From NCBI RefSeq assembly GCF_009731355.2, contig NZ_AP022810.1, forward strand, positions 1,826,001 through 1,890,000: a stretch of DNA of 64,000 nucleotides, read 5' to 3'. Position numbers and translations under genes: made by a program. A model generated the notes under the pieces. That model saw only the letters and a program-made list of their open reading frames with translations. It ran no database searches and had not been told where the DNA came from. The stretch is from Desulfuromonas sp. AOP6. Its GTDB lineage: Bacteria > Desulfobacterota > Desulfuromonadia > Desulfuromonadales > SZUA-540. Below are positions 8,225 to 16,409 of the stretch, piece by piece (the first letter of the stretch is position 1; every line of letters starts with the position of its first letter).

Positions 8225-9412
8225 CTAAAGAGCCCGGAGGGCTTCGTTGGGATCCATGCGGCTGGCATGCAGGGCCGGATAAAAAGAGGCGACACAGCCG
8301 ACGACTACCGCCAGCACAACGGCTCCGACAGCCAGTTCCGGATTCCACAGGATCATGGCCATGTGTTCACCGTGGGCTCCTTGAGCACCATGGCCGTCGC
8401 GGAAGAAGGGAAGCACCGCCCGCGCAGCGGCCGTGCCGACCAGATACCCCAGGATGCCAGCTACCAGGCTGACACTGGCAGACTCCACCAGAATCAGACG
8501 CATCACATGGCTGCGACGGAAACCGAGAGCGCGGAAAATTCCGATTTCCCGTGTGCGCTCGTTGACCGCCCCCATCATGGTGACAAAGACCACCAAGGCG
8601 CCCACCAGCAGAACGACGGCCGCCACCAACCAGGAAAAGAGCTCAAACTGTTCCAGCGCGTGCATGCGCGTCTTCACAATCTGCTGCAACGCATTGACCT
8701 CGACATCCGGCATTACTGTACTGATCTGCCGCACCATATCCTCGACGGGACAATCACCGCACAGAGCGGCGACTTCGACCAGAGAAACCATCCCCGGTTT
8801 CTGCAACAGGTGCTGGACGACGCTCAGCGAGGCCAATAGCAGATGGTCGTCCTGTCCGCCGGTCTGCTCGAGAATGCCGCTGACGGTAAACTGTCGGCCG
8901 AATAGTTCGATGCTGTCCCCCGGCTGCAGATCAAGGCGCCGGGCCACGTTGCTGCCCGCCACCACCTCATCGTCATTTTCAAGGGGAGCGCCCTGTACGG
9001 ACCACCAGCGTTTGAGGGCAAACTCCAGTTCCGGGTCAACCCCCATGAGCAGGACTCGCTCCGAGCCCACCCGGGCCGCCCCCAGCAACTTAGGCGCGAT
9101 AGCGGCGATATTGCGGGCGTTGGGGATGGTCTTGAGAAGAGCGAGATCCTCCTGGCGTATCTCTTCCGCTTCCACGGTCACCCCGCCCAGGCTGACGCCG
9201 CCATAGGAGAGGGAAAGATGGTCGCTGCGCGGCGTGATGAGGATGTTGGCGCCAAAGTTTTCCAGCTTGTGCTGGGCTTCGGCTGTCAACGACTGCGAAA
9301 GAGAGACCAGCGTTACCACCGTACCGATGCCGAGTAGCAGACCGGCCAGCAGAAAGGCCATTCGCCCCTTGCGGCGACGGATATTGTTGAAGGCAATGGT
9401 TTCGAGCTTCAT
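8225..9412 (-). CDS. ABC transporter permease, FtsX/MacB family
   Basis: Permease of 395 residues with the MacB/FtsX topology: one helix near residues 18-38, a long extracytoplasmic MacB-type core domain, then three helices in the last third. The loop 'NERTREIGIFRALGFRRSHV' is the conserved coupling helix of the FtsX domain. It overlaps the DUF2318 gene by one base (ATG/stop at 9412), implying coupled translation. The permease fits mechanotransmission-type transporters that act on periplasmic proteins or lipids. The coupling to a metal-binding-looking DUF2318 protein makes metal handling a reasonable guess. Confidence 0.92.
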   Translation of the reverse strand: MKLETIAFNNIRRRKGRMAFLLAGLLLGIGTVVTLVSLSQSLTAEAQHKLENFGANILITPRSDHLSLSYGGVSLGGVTVEAEEIRQEDLALLKTIPNARNIAAIAPKLLGAARVGSERVLLMGVDPELEFALKRWWSVQGAPLENDDEVVAGSNVARRLDLQPGDSIELFGRQFTVSGILEQTGGQDDHLLLASLSVVQHLLQKPGMVSLVEVAALCGDCPVEDMVRQISTVMPDVEVNALQQIVKTRMHALEQFELFSWLVAAVVLLVGALVVFVTMMGAVNERTREIGIFRALGFRRSHVMRLILVESASVSLVAGILGYLVGTAAARAVLPFFRDGHGAQGAHGEHMAMILWNPELAVGAVVLAVVVGCVASFYPALHASRMDPNEALRAL

Positions 9413-9936
9413 TACATAGACCCTTTTTGCGGCTGACCCGCAAAGTACCAGCTTCCCTGCTCCAGGTCCGCCAGCGAAATGATCACTTTGCCGTCACGTA
9501 GCTCTTTGGCGAGGGGCGCCGGGTTGCAGCCGCCCTTGATCACGCCGACCAGCTCGGTCTTGAAGGCCTGATCGCAATTATTGCAGATCATGGAATCCCC
9601 CTCCTGCCGGTAGCCTTTTTTGGCGCGGAAACAGACGTCACAGGTATCGAAAGCCGCGCGAATTTCACCATCTTTGCTCTGGACCAGAAAGAAGCTGATC
9701 TCGTTATTGGCTCCCTGCACCCGATAGAATCTGGCTTTGCCATCAGCAAGTTCGGCCTGGGCAATCTGCACGACTCCCCCATCGGCTTTCAGTATTTTAC
9801 TGCCGGCAGCACCATTGGGGATCACCGTCCAGGCGCCGATCCCCAATGCGACCAGGATTGTCAGGATGATGACAAGGCGGGGAAGATTATTTTTGGTCGT
9901 TTCTTCAAATTGCTGTTTTTTATCCTGCTCGGTCAT
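9412..9936 (-). CDS. Membrane-anchored DUF2318 protein (putative metal or Fe-S binding)
   Basis: Protein of 174 residues with one N-terminal membrane helix (about 20-40) and an extracytoplasmic domain matching DUF2318, recognised by its Cys pattern: C99 and C102 (CDVC), C118 and C121 (CNNC) and C137 (GGCNP). In other bacteria this domain is found with iron-permease-type or ABC transport genes, and a metal or Fe-S role is usually proposed. It is the first gene of the operon that continues with permease, ATPase, zinc ribbons and kinase. The ATG follows AAGGAGA at suitable spacing. The biochemical function is not established. Confidence 0.85.
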   Translation of the reverse strand: MTEQDKKQQFEETTKNNLPRLVIILTILVALGIGAWTVIPNGAAGSKILKADGGVVQIAQAELADGKARFYRVQGANNEISFFLVQSKDGEIRAAFDTCDVCFRAKKGYRQEGDSMICNNCDQAFKTELVGVIKGGCNPAPLAKELRDGKVIISLADLEQGSWYFAGQPQKGSM

Positions 9937-10212
9937 GGTGGATTTCTCCTTGATGAATGGGATGAAATGCTGCGGATTCTATCCTGTCTATCTACACAGG
10001 GCATGCCAATCGAAGCGGCAGACGTAACCTGTCGGTATTTCATGTTTTAAGGGATATCGGGGCCGGTCGACGCCAGCCGTGCATAGAGACGGGACGCAGA
10101 ATAGTGCGCAGCCTATGATGAATATTCCACACCGATCGATACAAGGAAAACGGGAAGGAAATCAGGAATGCAGGGAGAAAACAGCCGCTGGAGGGAAAGG
10201 AGACCGGATGGA

Positions 10213-10845
10213 CTAGAGGCAGGAAAAGCTGGCCATTTGGGTGGAGCTGCCGTAAAAGGGATCAACTGGACCGACGGTATCGAAAGCAACTTGGTACTCG
10301 TTGCGGCCGGCGACTCCCGTTGCCCACTGGCGGAACTTGGCCCGGTCCCATTCGAAGCGATGGTCGCGATGCCGCAAGGCACCCGGCGGCAGGCCATGCA
10401 GGACATTGTATTCACGGTTGGGTGTGGTCACAATGACCAGGGAGGGACGAAATCCGGAAAAGACAGCCTTTTCCAGGGAGGACAGACGCTGGGGATCGAT
10501 ATGCTCAAGGGTTTCAAGCATCACACCCGCATCGAAACCACTGAATTCATCCGAAGCGTCGGTAAAGGACGCATGGCAAAGGCTCAGACGTCTGCCATCC
10601 GCCGACTGCCCCAGTCGCTGGAGCAAATCCCGCGCTGTGCTGAGAGCTTCCAGAGAGATGTCGAGCCCAACAATTTTGCGAAAAGAAGGCTCCAGAGCCA
10701 GACGGGCGAGCAACTCACCCGAACCGCAGCCCAAATCCAGCACCGTTTCAGCCCGGTGCTGTCGCAGGACCTGCACGATCTTCTCCAGCCGTTCATCATG
10801 CAGAGACGTCACCTCGTCGTCACGTCCGGGCGCATACCTTCTCAT
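10213..10845 (-). CDS. Stand-alone Hen1-like RNA 3'-terminal ribose methyltransferase domain
   Basis: SAM-dependent methyltransferase of 210 residues. Motif I is DLGCGSGE (37-44). The residues that bind the active-site metal in bacterial Hen1 appear to be present: E111, E114 and H115 in ETLEH, and H162 in RHRDHRFEW. The Hen1-type stretch TTPNREYN is at 140-147 and the C-terminus has STQMASF. Bacterial Hen1 2'-O-methylates the 3' end of repaired RNA. It normally has a large N-terminal ligase-activating domain and a Pnkp gene next door; both are missing here. The gene overlaps the upstream small gene by 4 bases. The family call rests on motif recognition, and the true substrate may differ. Confidence 0.75.
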   Translation of the reverse strand: MRRYAPGRDDEVTSLHDERLEKIVQVLRQHRAETVLDLGCGSGELLARLALEPSFRKIVGLDISLEALSTARDLLQRLGQSADGRRLSLCHASFTDASDEFSGFDAGVMLETLEHIDPQRLSSLEKAVFSGFRPSLVIVTTPNREYNVLHGLPPGALRHRDHRFEWDRAKFRQWATGVAGRNEYQVAFDTVGPVDPFYGSSTQMASFSCL

Positions 10846-11189
10846 GGTTTGGCCGCCTGCCCTTCCAATCGGTCGATGGTTTTTTCCAGGATGACGTTGT
10901 TGACCCCCATGCCCAGATAGCCGGTCTGCCCGTAGGTATCGTAATCAGCCAACTGGTGGATAAGCCGCTCTACTTCGGCCTGCAGTTCCTGATATCGGTC
11001 TTGCTGCTCAGCGATACGCAGAATTCTTGCAGCCAGATAATCGGGCAGCTCGTTTTCGTTCTGGGCGCGCTTTACAGCCTGCTGCAAATGGTTGAAAATA
11101 TCCAGCATCCTTCCTCTCTTGGTGACCAGAAACATGACTTTGTTATCGGTGGGAAAGTAAAGATAGCACTTGTCCCCAGCAGAGGCCAA
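10842..11189 (-). CDS. Hypothetical 115-residue protein, TTG start, coupled to the Hen1-like gene
   Basis: No known family recognised. The protein starts with TTG at 11189, chosen because AGGAGG lies 6 bases upstream and the frame is open from there. It has a short N-terminal beta-rich part (KCYLYFPTDNKVMFLV) followed by a long helical, charged stretch that could form a coiled coil (residues about 25-80). Its stop codon overlaps the start of the methyltransferase gene, so the two are translationally coupled and probably act together. No Cys cluster, signal peptide or membrane segment is seen. Confidence 0.7.
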   Translation of the reverse strand: MASAGDKCYLYFPTDNKVMFLVTKRGRMLDIFNHLQQAVKRAQNENELPDYLAARILRIAEQQDRYQELQAEVERLIHQLADYDTYGQTGYLGMGVNNVILEKTIDRLEGQAAKP

Positions 11190-11273
11190 TTGTTCCTCCT
11201 GACGACGACCTTGTAATACAGAGAAAACCTAAAATCGCCCCACCAAACACCAGCTCATGACTCAAGAATTCTC

Positions 11274-11302
11274 TTGCTATGCTGTCAATCCATAGCTAAA
11301 TT
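11274..11302 (+). promoter_or_regulatory. Possible sigma-70 promoter for the LtaS-like gene
   Basis: TTGCTA (11274-11279), a 17-base spacer and TAAATT (11297-11302), four of six matches in each box, about 80 bases before the start codon. It lies in the 194-base space between divergent genes. The call is moderate. Confidence 0.4.
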
Positions 11303-11383
11303 GCACTATGTTGAACCAATGATGGCGTCAGTAGGCTTTCACGCAAGAGTTCATAATTTTTTTCCGTACAGGAGCACACGAGA

Positions 11384-13366
11384 ATGTCGGACCGCAACCG
11401 CATCGTTAAGCTTCTGGGGCCACTTCTGCCGATCCTCGTTTTTTTTATCATCGCCCTTTTTATAATGAGTCTGTCGCGCCTCGGCTTCATGGCCTGGAAA
11501 TGGGACCGCGTCACTGCCGTGAACGGGCTCTGGGCCGTTTTAGGCTATGGTCTGCGCATGGACGTCGTCCTGCTAAGCTACGCCGTATCCCTGCCGACCC
11601 TCGTTGCCCTTCTTTTGCCTGATCGCCCTAAAGTGAGGCGGATATGGAAAAGAGCCCTGCCGGCCTGGCTGACCCTGCTCACGGCCGCCATCGTTTTCAT
11701 GGAAGCGGCGACCCCCTCCTTTGTAGACCAATACGACAGCCGCCCCAACCGGCTCTTTTTCGAGTATCTCGATCATCCCCGCGAAGTGTTCTCTACCCTC
11801 TGGGCCGCCTATAAACTTCCTTTACTGATATCGACCTTGGTGGTCGTTTGCCTGACTGTGGTTATGTGGGTGCTCAGTCGCAAACTGACGGAAAGAGCAC
11901 AAACCTGGAGATTTGGGCGAAAACTCGCTATCATGCCGCTTATTTTTCTCCTGCTGCTGGGCGGCGCCCGTTCCAGCTTGAGCCATCGTCCGGCCAATAT
12001 GAGCACGGTAGCATTTTCCAACGATCCTCTGGTCAATCAGCTTGGAGTCAGCTCAGCCTATTCCCTCGGCTATGCCATCTCCCGCCTGAAAGATGAGTCC
12101 AACTCGGTGCGATTTTATGGAAAGATGGAGCAGGCAGAGGTCTTCCAGCGTTTGCACGAGGACATGAGGCTGCCCGCAGCGACCTTCAGCAGCCAGGAGA
12201 TCCCTACCCTCCATCATCAGGTTCCTGCCGAGAATCGACAGAAACCGCTCAATCTGGTCATCATCCTCGAAGAAAGTCTGGGGGCCAGTTATGTCCAATC
12301 CCTTGGCGGTCTCCCGCTGACTCCCGAACTGGAAAAACTGTCTACCCAAGGGATGTGGTTCAGTCAACTCTATGCCACCGGGACCCGTTCGATTCGTGGG
12401 ATCGAGGCGGTGGTCACCGGATTTCCGCCCACGCCGGCTCGCAGCGTGGTCAAACTGGGGTTGGCCCAACAGAATTTCTTCACCCTCGCCAGACTGTTGA
12501 AATCACAAGGTTATTCTTCTGAATTCATTTACGGCGGCGACAGCCAGTTTGACAATATGCGCAGCTTCTTCCTCGCCAACGGTTTCGACCGGGTCATCGA
12601 CGAGAAACACTTCACTGACTGGACTTTCCGGGGCTCCTGGGGCGTCTGCGATGAAGATATTTTCCAGCGCACTCACGAGGAACTGCTGTCCCACGGGGAC
12701 AAGCCCTTTTTCACTTTCGTCTTCAGCGTCTCCAACCACTCGCCCTTCGAATTCCCCGATGGCCGCATCGATTTATACGAGCAACCAAAAGAATCTCGCA
12801 CCAATGCCGTCAAATATGCGGATTACGCCTTGGGCAGGTTTTTTGAGAAGGCCCAGAAAGCTTCCTACTGGGAAAACACCCTTTTCCTGGTGGTGGCTGA
12901 CCATGAGGACCGGGTTTTCGGGGACGAGCTCGTTCCCATCAAATATTTCCATATACCAGCCTTGATCCTCGGCGCCGACGTGAAACCCGCCCGCTACGAC
13001 AAGGTCGCCAGCCAGCTCGATCTGCCACCCACGCTACTTTCTTTCATGGGGATTGAATCGAGTCATCCCATGCCCGGACACGACCTGCTGCAACTACCCG
13101 CCGACGAGTCCGGCAGAGCCGTCATGCAATTCGGCAACAACCAGGCCTACATGGTAGGCGACCAGGTCGTCATTCACACGCCGAACAAGCCGGCCACCCA
13201 GTATGTCTACAGCAATGGGCACCTTGAAGAGGCAGAGGAGGAGACCGAGCTCATTCGTGATGCCCTCGCCCAGGCCATCTGGCCCACCATCGCTTACCGG
13301 GAAAAACGCTATAGGATGGATGACACCAAACAACCGACAAGCCCTCACATCAGGGGCGGAACCTAA
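11384..13366 (+). CDS. LtaS-like phosphoglycerol/sulfatase-family membrane enzyme
   Basis: Protein of 660 residues. Four to five N-terminal membrane helices (residues about 10-205) are followed by an extracytoplasmic alkaline-phosphatase-superfamily domain. Motifs of LTA-synthase-like enzymes are visible: NLVIILEES, then the probable catalytic Thr334 in ATGTRSIRG, and the metal-site motif VVADHEDR. In Gram-negative bacteria such enzymes transfer phosphoglycerol or phosphoethanolamine to periplasmic glucans or envelope lipids. The start has AGGAG upstream. It is a single-gene unit, convergent with copB. Substrate specificity cannot be assigned. Confidence 0.88.
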   Translation: MSDRNRIVKLLGPLLPILVFFIIALFIMSLSRLGFMAWKWDRVTAVNGLWAVLGYGLRMDVVLLSYAVSLPTLVALLLPDRPKVRRIWKRALPAWLTLLTAAIVFMEAATPSFVDQYDSRPNRLFFEYLDHPREVFSTLWAAYKLPLLISTLVVVCLTVVMWVLSRKLTERAQTWRFGRKLAIMPLIFLLLLGGARSSLSHRPANMSTVAFSNDPLVNQLGVSSAYSLGYAISRLKDESNSVRFYGKMEQAEVFQRLHEDMRLPAATFSSQEIPTLHHQVPAENRQKPLNLVIILEESLGASYVQSLGGLPLTPELEKLSTQGMWFSQLYATGTRSIRGIEAVVTGFPPTPARSVVKLGLAQQNFFTLARLLKSQGYSSEFIYGGDSQFDNMRSFFLANGFDRVIDEKHFTDWTFRGSWGVCDEDIFQRTHEELLSHGDKPFFTFVFSVSNHSPFEFPDGRIDLYEQPKESRTNAVKYADYALGRFFEKAQKASYWENTLFLVVADHEDRVFGDELVPIKYFHIPALILGADVKPARYDKVASQLDLPPTLLSFMGIESSHPMPGHDLLQLPADESGRAVMQFGNNQAYMVGDQVVIHTPNKPATQYVYSNGHLEEAEEETELIRDALAQAIWPTIAYREKRYRMDDTKQPTSPHIRGGT

Positions 13367-13473
13367 AGTGCCCTGCCGAAACATCGACCAGGCGGATGGT
13401 TTGACAAAATATGGGGTTCTGTTTGTGGCGATGAGGCACCGTCAAACCCGGTGCGGCTGGTTAGGATAAAAAC

Positions 13474-14322
13474 CTAAAACCAGAGCTTCACTCCCACCAC
13501 AGCACCAAGGGTATCAATATCGTCTCCTACCTTTTTGAGATTATGTCCCGTTTCACCAATTTTTCGGTGCCAGGTCAGGCCGACATAGGGGGCCAGCTTG
13601 CGGCTGATCTGATACCTGAGACGTGCACCGAGGGTCAGATCGGTTATCCCCTGCCACTGCTCGTACTCGGGGACGTCCTGCAACGACAGGCCCATCTCCA
13701 GTCGAGGGATGACATGTAGTCGCTGGGTCAGCATGATCTCGTATTCTGCTTCCACGGCAGCTGACAGATCTCCGTCCTCGCTCAGGTAGGCGGTGGCGTC
13801 CACTTCGAACCAGTAAGGGGCCAGTCCCTGGATTCCCAAGGCGGCGAAGGTTCGTTGCGGCCGCGGCCGGAAGTCCTGCCGGAAGCCGAACTGCACATCC
13901 CAGAATTTTGAAAGGGCGCGACTGTATAGCAGTTCCAGGTCAGCCTCCTCCACGGGATGGCTGTCTTCAAGCAGGACCTCACCCTCACTTTTCAGGTAAA
14001 GCTTGTTGTAGTCCTCCCCAATCCAACCCTGCACGTCCCATAAAAAAACCTCGACACCGTGCTCTTTCCACTGATGTTCGAAACGGTCCGTCTTAAAGGT
14101 GGCAAAGAGCTGGTTGTCGTGCACCGGATGTCGGCCGAAATTCCCCTTCGAGTCGCCGTCTTCCGCATATTTGACAATCCCTTGCCCTTCCGGCCGCACC
14201 GAAGGTGCCTCCGGATAGTCGGCTGGAAAATAATCAGTTACGGGCTCTCCTGATTTTTCATCGGCGGCCAGGCTCAAGACGGGCAAAAAGGCAAACACGA
14301 GCAATAAAACGAATCTCTTCAT
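13474..14322 (-). CDS. copB: Copper resistance outer-membrane protein CopB/PcoB
   Basis: Protein of 282 residues with a cleavable signal peptide (cut after about residue 20, LSLAADEKSG). The mature part is predicted beta-rich and ends in an aromatic C-terminus (GVKLWF) as expected for an outer-membrane barrel. Stretches such as GWIGEDYNKLYLKSEGE and the barrel strands match the CopB/PcoB family, which works with the multicopper oxidase CopA in periplasmic copper tolerance. It lies 23 bases after copA in the same operon. The Met/His-rich N-terminal part seen in some CopB proteins is nearly absent here. Confidence 0.9.
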   Translation of the reverse strand: MKRFVLLLVFAFLPVLSLAADEKSGEPVTDYFPADYPEAPSVRPEGQGIVKYAEDGDSKGNFGRHPVHDNQLFATFKTDRFEHQWKEHGVEVFLWDVQGWIGEDYNKLYLKSEGEVLLEDSHPVEEADLELLYSRALSKFWDVQFGFRQDFRPRPQRTFAALGIQGLAPYWFEVDATAYLSEDGDLSAAVEAEYEIMLTQRLHVIPRLEMGLSLQDVPEYEQWQGITDLTLGARLRYQISRKLAPYVGLTWHRKIGETGHNLKKVGDDIDTLGAVVGVKLWF

Positions 14323-14345
14323 GGTACCCCCTCTCCTGTCTTGCC

Positions 14346-16118
14346 TCAGACAACCCGCACGACCTGAAACATACCCGCCTCCATGTGTAAAAGCAGGTGA
14401 CAGTGAAACGCCCAGTCCCCTTTTTCAATCGGCGTGATCAAGGCGGAGACCACCTCACCGGGCTTGACCAGAATGGTGTGCTTGTAAGGCAGTCTGTCGG
14501 CCCCGTTTTCCAGCTGCATCCACATGCCGTGCAGGTGAATCGGATGATCCATCATGGTGTGATTCACCAGGAACAGGCGCAGACGTTCGTTGTGGCGGAA
14601 CAGATAGGGACCGGGATGTTCGGTGTATTTCATCCCATCGAAGGAGAACATGTAGCGTTCCATGTTGGCCGTGATATGGATGGTCATCTCCCGCTCAGGG
14701 GTGTCGGCATATTCCGGCGGCTCTTCAGAGGTCAGGTCTTTATAGGTGAGAACCTTCCAGCCATCATGGCCGAGACCGAGCCCAGGTTCGTCAAGGCGGT
14801 AGCGGGGGTTGGGAATAGTCATGGCCACATTGACGGAGGTCTTTCGGTCGGGCATAAAAGGCTCCGGCCCGTTCGGTCCGGGGATGCGTGGATCATCTTT
14901 TGTGCCCATTTCTCCATGCCCGCCATGGCCTCCATGCCCTCCACCCATCTCACCTTCATTCATCTCGCCGACCATCATGCCCATGCCGATATCCTGCAGT
15001 CCGCGCACGGGTCGCTTTCGCAGCAGTGGCACCGGCGCCGTAAGACCAGGCTCCGGTGAAAGCGTGCCGCGGGCATAACCGCTGCGATCGATGGATTCGG
15101 CGAAGAGAGTGAAGGGACGATCTTCCCGGGGACGGACCAGCACATCGTAGGTTTCCGCCACACCAATGCGGAATTCCTGCACAGTCACAGGTCTGACCGC
15201 CTTGCCGTCGGCCATGACCACGTCCATGTCCAGACCGGGGATACGCACGTCGAAATTGCTCATGGCCGAGGCGTTTATGAAGCGCAGACGCACGGTTTCA
15301 CCGGGGGCAAAGAGGGCCGTCCAGTTCATATCCGGGCTGTTGCCGTTCATCAGGTAGGTGTACGCCGCTCCCGTCACATCGGCCAGATCCACGGGGCTCA
15401 TGCGCATCTTCCCCCAGGCCAGGCGTTCGTCCATGGTCTCCTTGAAACCATCCTGGCGAATATCCCGGATAAAATCCCCCAGGGTGCGTTGCTGATAATT
15501 GTAATAGTGGCCCAGAAGATTGAGATTCCGAAAAAGCGTCTCCGGCTTTTCAAAGGACCAGTCGGAAAGCACCACCACGTAGTCGCGATCATAGGGCCAG
15601 GGTTCGCCGTCCTTGGGATCGATAATGAGGGGGCCGTAGGTGCCAGACTGTTCCTGCAGGAAGGAGTGGCTGTGATACCAATAGGTTCCCGACTGGACGA
15701 GCTTGTAACGATAGGAATAGGTCTCCCCAGGTGGAATTCCGGCGAAATTGACGCCCGGCACGCCATCCATGGGGAAAGGCACTAAAATCCCGTGCCAATG
15801 GATGGAGGAGTGTTCGGTGTCCATCAGGGCATTGGTGACATTCAGGGTGACCTCATCCCCTTCACGCAGACGCACTAAAGGGCCAGGTACCGTGCCATTG
15901 ATGCCGGTTGCCGTCCCTTCGCGGCCGTCGATGACAATCGGGGAATAGCCAATGGTCAGATCGTAGCGGTCCCGCGCCGACGGCAGGCCGTCAAGGCCCC
16001 AGTGGTTTGCCCGGGCCCAGAGGGGAAGCGGCAAGGCGGCCTGCAGCCCGGCAAGGAAAAAGGCGGACCCGACCCCCTGAATGAAACGGCGGCGAGATAC
16101 ATAGTTTCCCTGGCTCAT
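14346..16118 (-). CDS. copA: Multicopper oxidase CopA/PcoA, copper resistance
   Basis: Periplasmic multicopper oxidase of about 590 residues. The start at 16118 is chosen because AAAGGAG lies 7 bases upstream and the protein then begins with a Tat signal (SRRRFIQG); a start at 16175 would add 19 residues. Copper-site motifs are visible in order: HWHG and HSH in the N-terminal domain, HPIHLHGMW and HCHLLLHMEAGMF near the C-terminus. A Met/His/Gly-rich segment (GHGGHGGHGEMG) in the middle probably binds extra Cu(I). It is followed by copB, the usual pairing, and diverges from the Fur-controlled porin group. No copper sensor gene is adjacent. Confidence 0.93.
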   Translation of the reverse strand: MSQGNYVSRRRFIQGVGSAFFLAGLQAALPLPLWARANHWGLDGLPSARDRYDLTIGYSPIVIDGREGTATGINGTVPGPLVRLREGDEVTLNVTNALMDTEHSSIHWHGILVPFPMDGVPGVNFAGIPPGETYSYRYKLVQSGTYWYHSHSFLQEQSGTYGPLIIDPKDGEPWPYDRDYVVVLSDWSFEKPETLFRNLNLLGHYYNYQQRTLGDFIRDIRQDGFKETMDERLAWGKMRMSPVDLADVTGAAYTYLMNGNSPDMNWTALFAPGETVRLRFINASAMSNFDVRIPGLDMDVVMADGKAVRPVTVQEFRIGVAETYDVLVRPREDRPFTLFAESIDRSGYARGTLSPEPGLTAPVPLLRKRPVRGLQDIGMGMMVGEMNEGEMGGGHGGHGGHGEMGTKDDPRIPGPNGPEPFMPDRKTSVNVAMTIPNPRYRLDEPGLGLGHDGWKVLTYKDLTSEEPPEYADTPEREMTIHITANMERYMFSFDGMKYTEHPGPYLFRHNERLRLFLVNHTMMDHPIHLHGMWMQLENGADRLPYKHTILVKPGEVVSALITPIEKGDWAFHCHLLLHMEAGMFQVVRVV

Positions 16119-16273
16119 GACATCTCCTTTGGAACTAAAATTCCGATTTGGATTTTTTTGTCTTCTGAGGAACAAGGAGGGTACTGCCCTTTTTCCAAGG
16201 CTAACAAGTCACTCTCGAAATGCAAATTTGGGTACAACCTTCCTTATCCTTCGCGAAAATTCATCTTTTTTTT

Positions 16274-16345
16274 GATAATGGCTTTCATTTTCTTCTTGAC
16301 AGAAAACCTCAGGTTCCCTATTTTCTGAAAACGATTTTCATTTCC
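16274..16345 (+). promoter_or_regulatory. Sigma-70 promoter flanked by two Fur-box-like sites
   Basis: A strong promoter is seen: TTGACA (16296-16301), 17-base spacer, TATTTT (16319-16324). Two 19-base sites resembling the Fur consensus GATAATGATAATCATTATC flank it: 16274-16292 (GATAATGGCTTTCATTTTC) and 16327-16345 (GAAAACGATTTTCATTTCC), each matching about two thirds of positions including the central GA-TCATT bases. This suggests iron repression of the porin and downstream genes. Confidence 0.65.
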
Positions 16346-16409
16346 GTGCAGGAATGCCGAGGATCCCGGCTCTTTTTAAAACAACCCCTAACCCTGAGGA
16401 GTATGACCT

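Noticed and set aside
9937-10212. Possible small gene or RNA between the DUF2318 gene and the Hen1-like gene
   Set aside because: No frame with a start signal, no clear promoter and no stable structure was found in this 276-base gap.
16119-16215. Possible copper-regulator operator before copA (AGGG-N5-CCCT dyad)
   Set aside because: The dyad is only 4 bp long and does not match a known CueR, CsoR or CopR site well enough.
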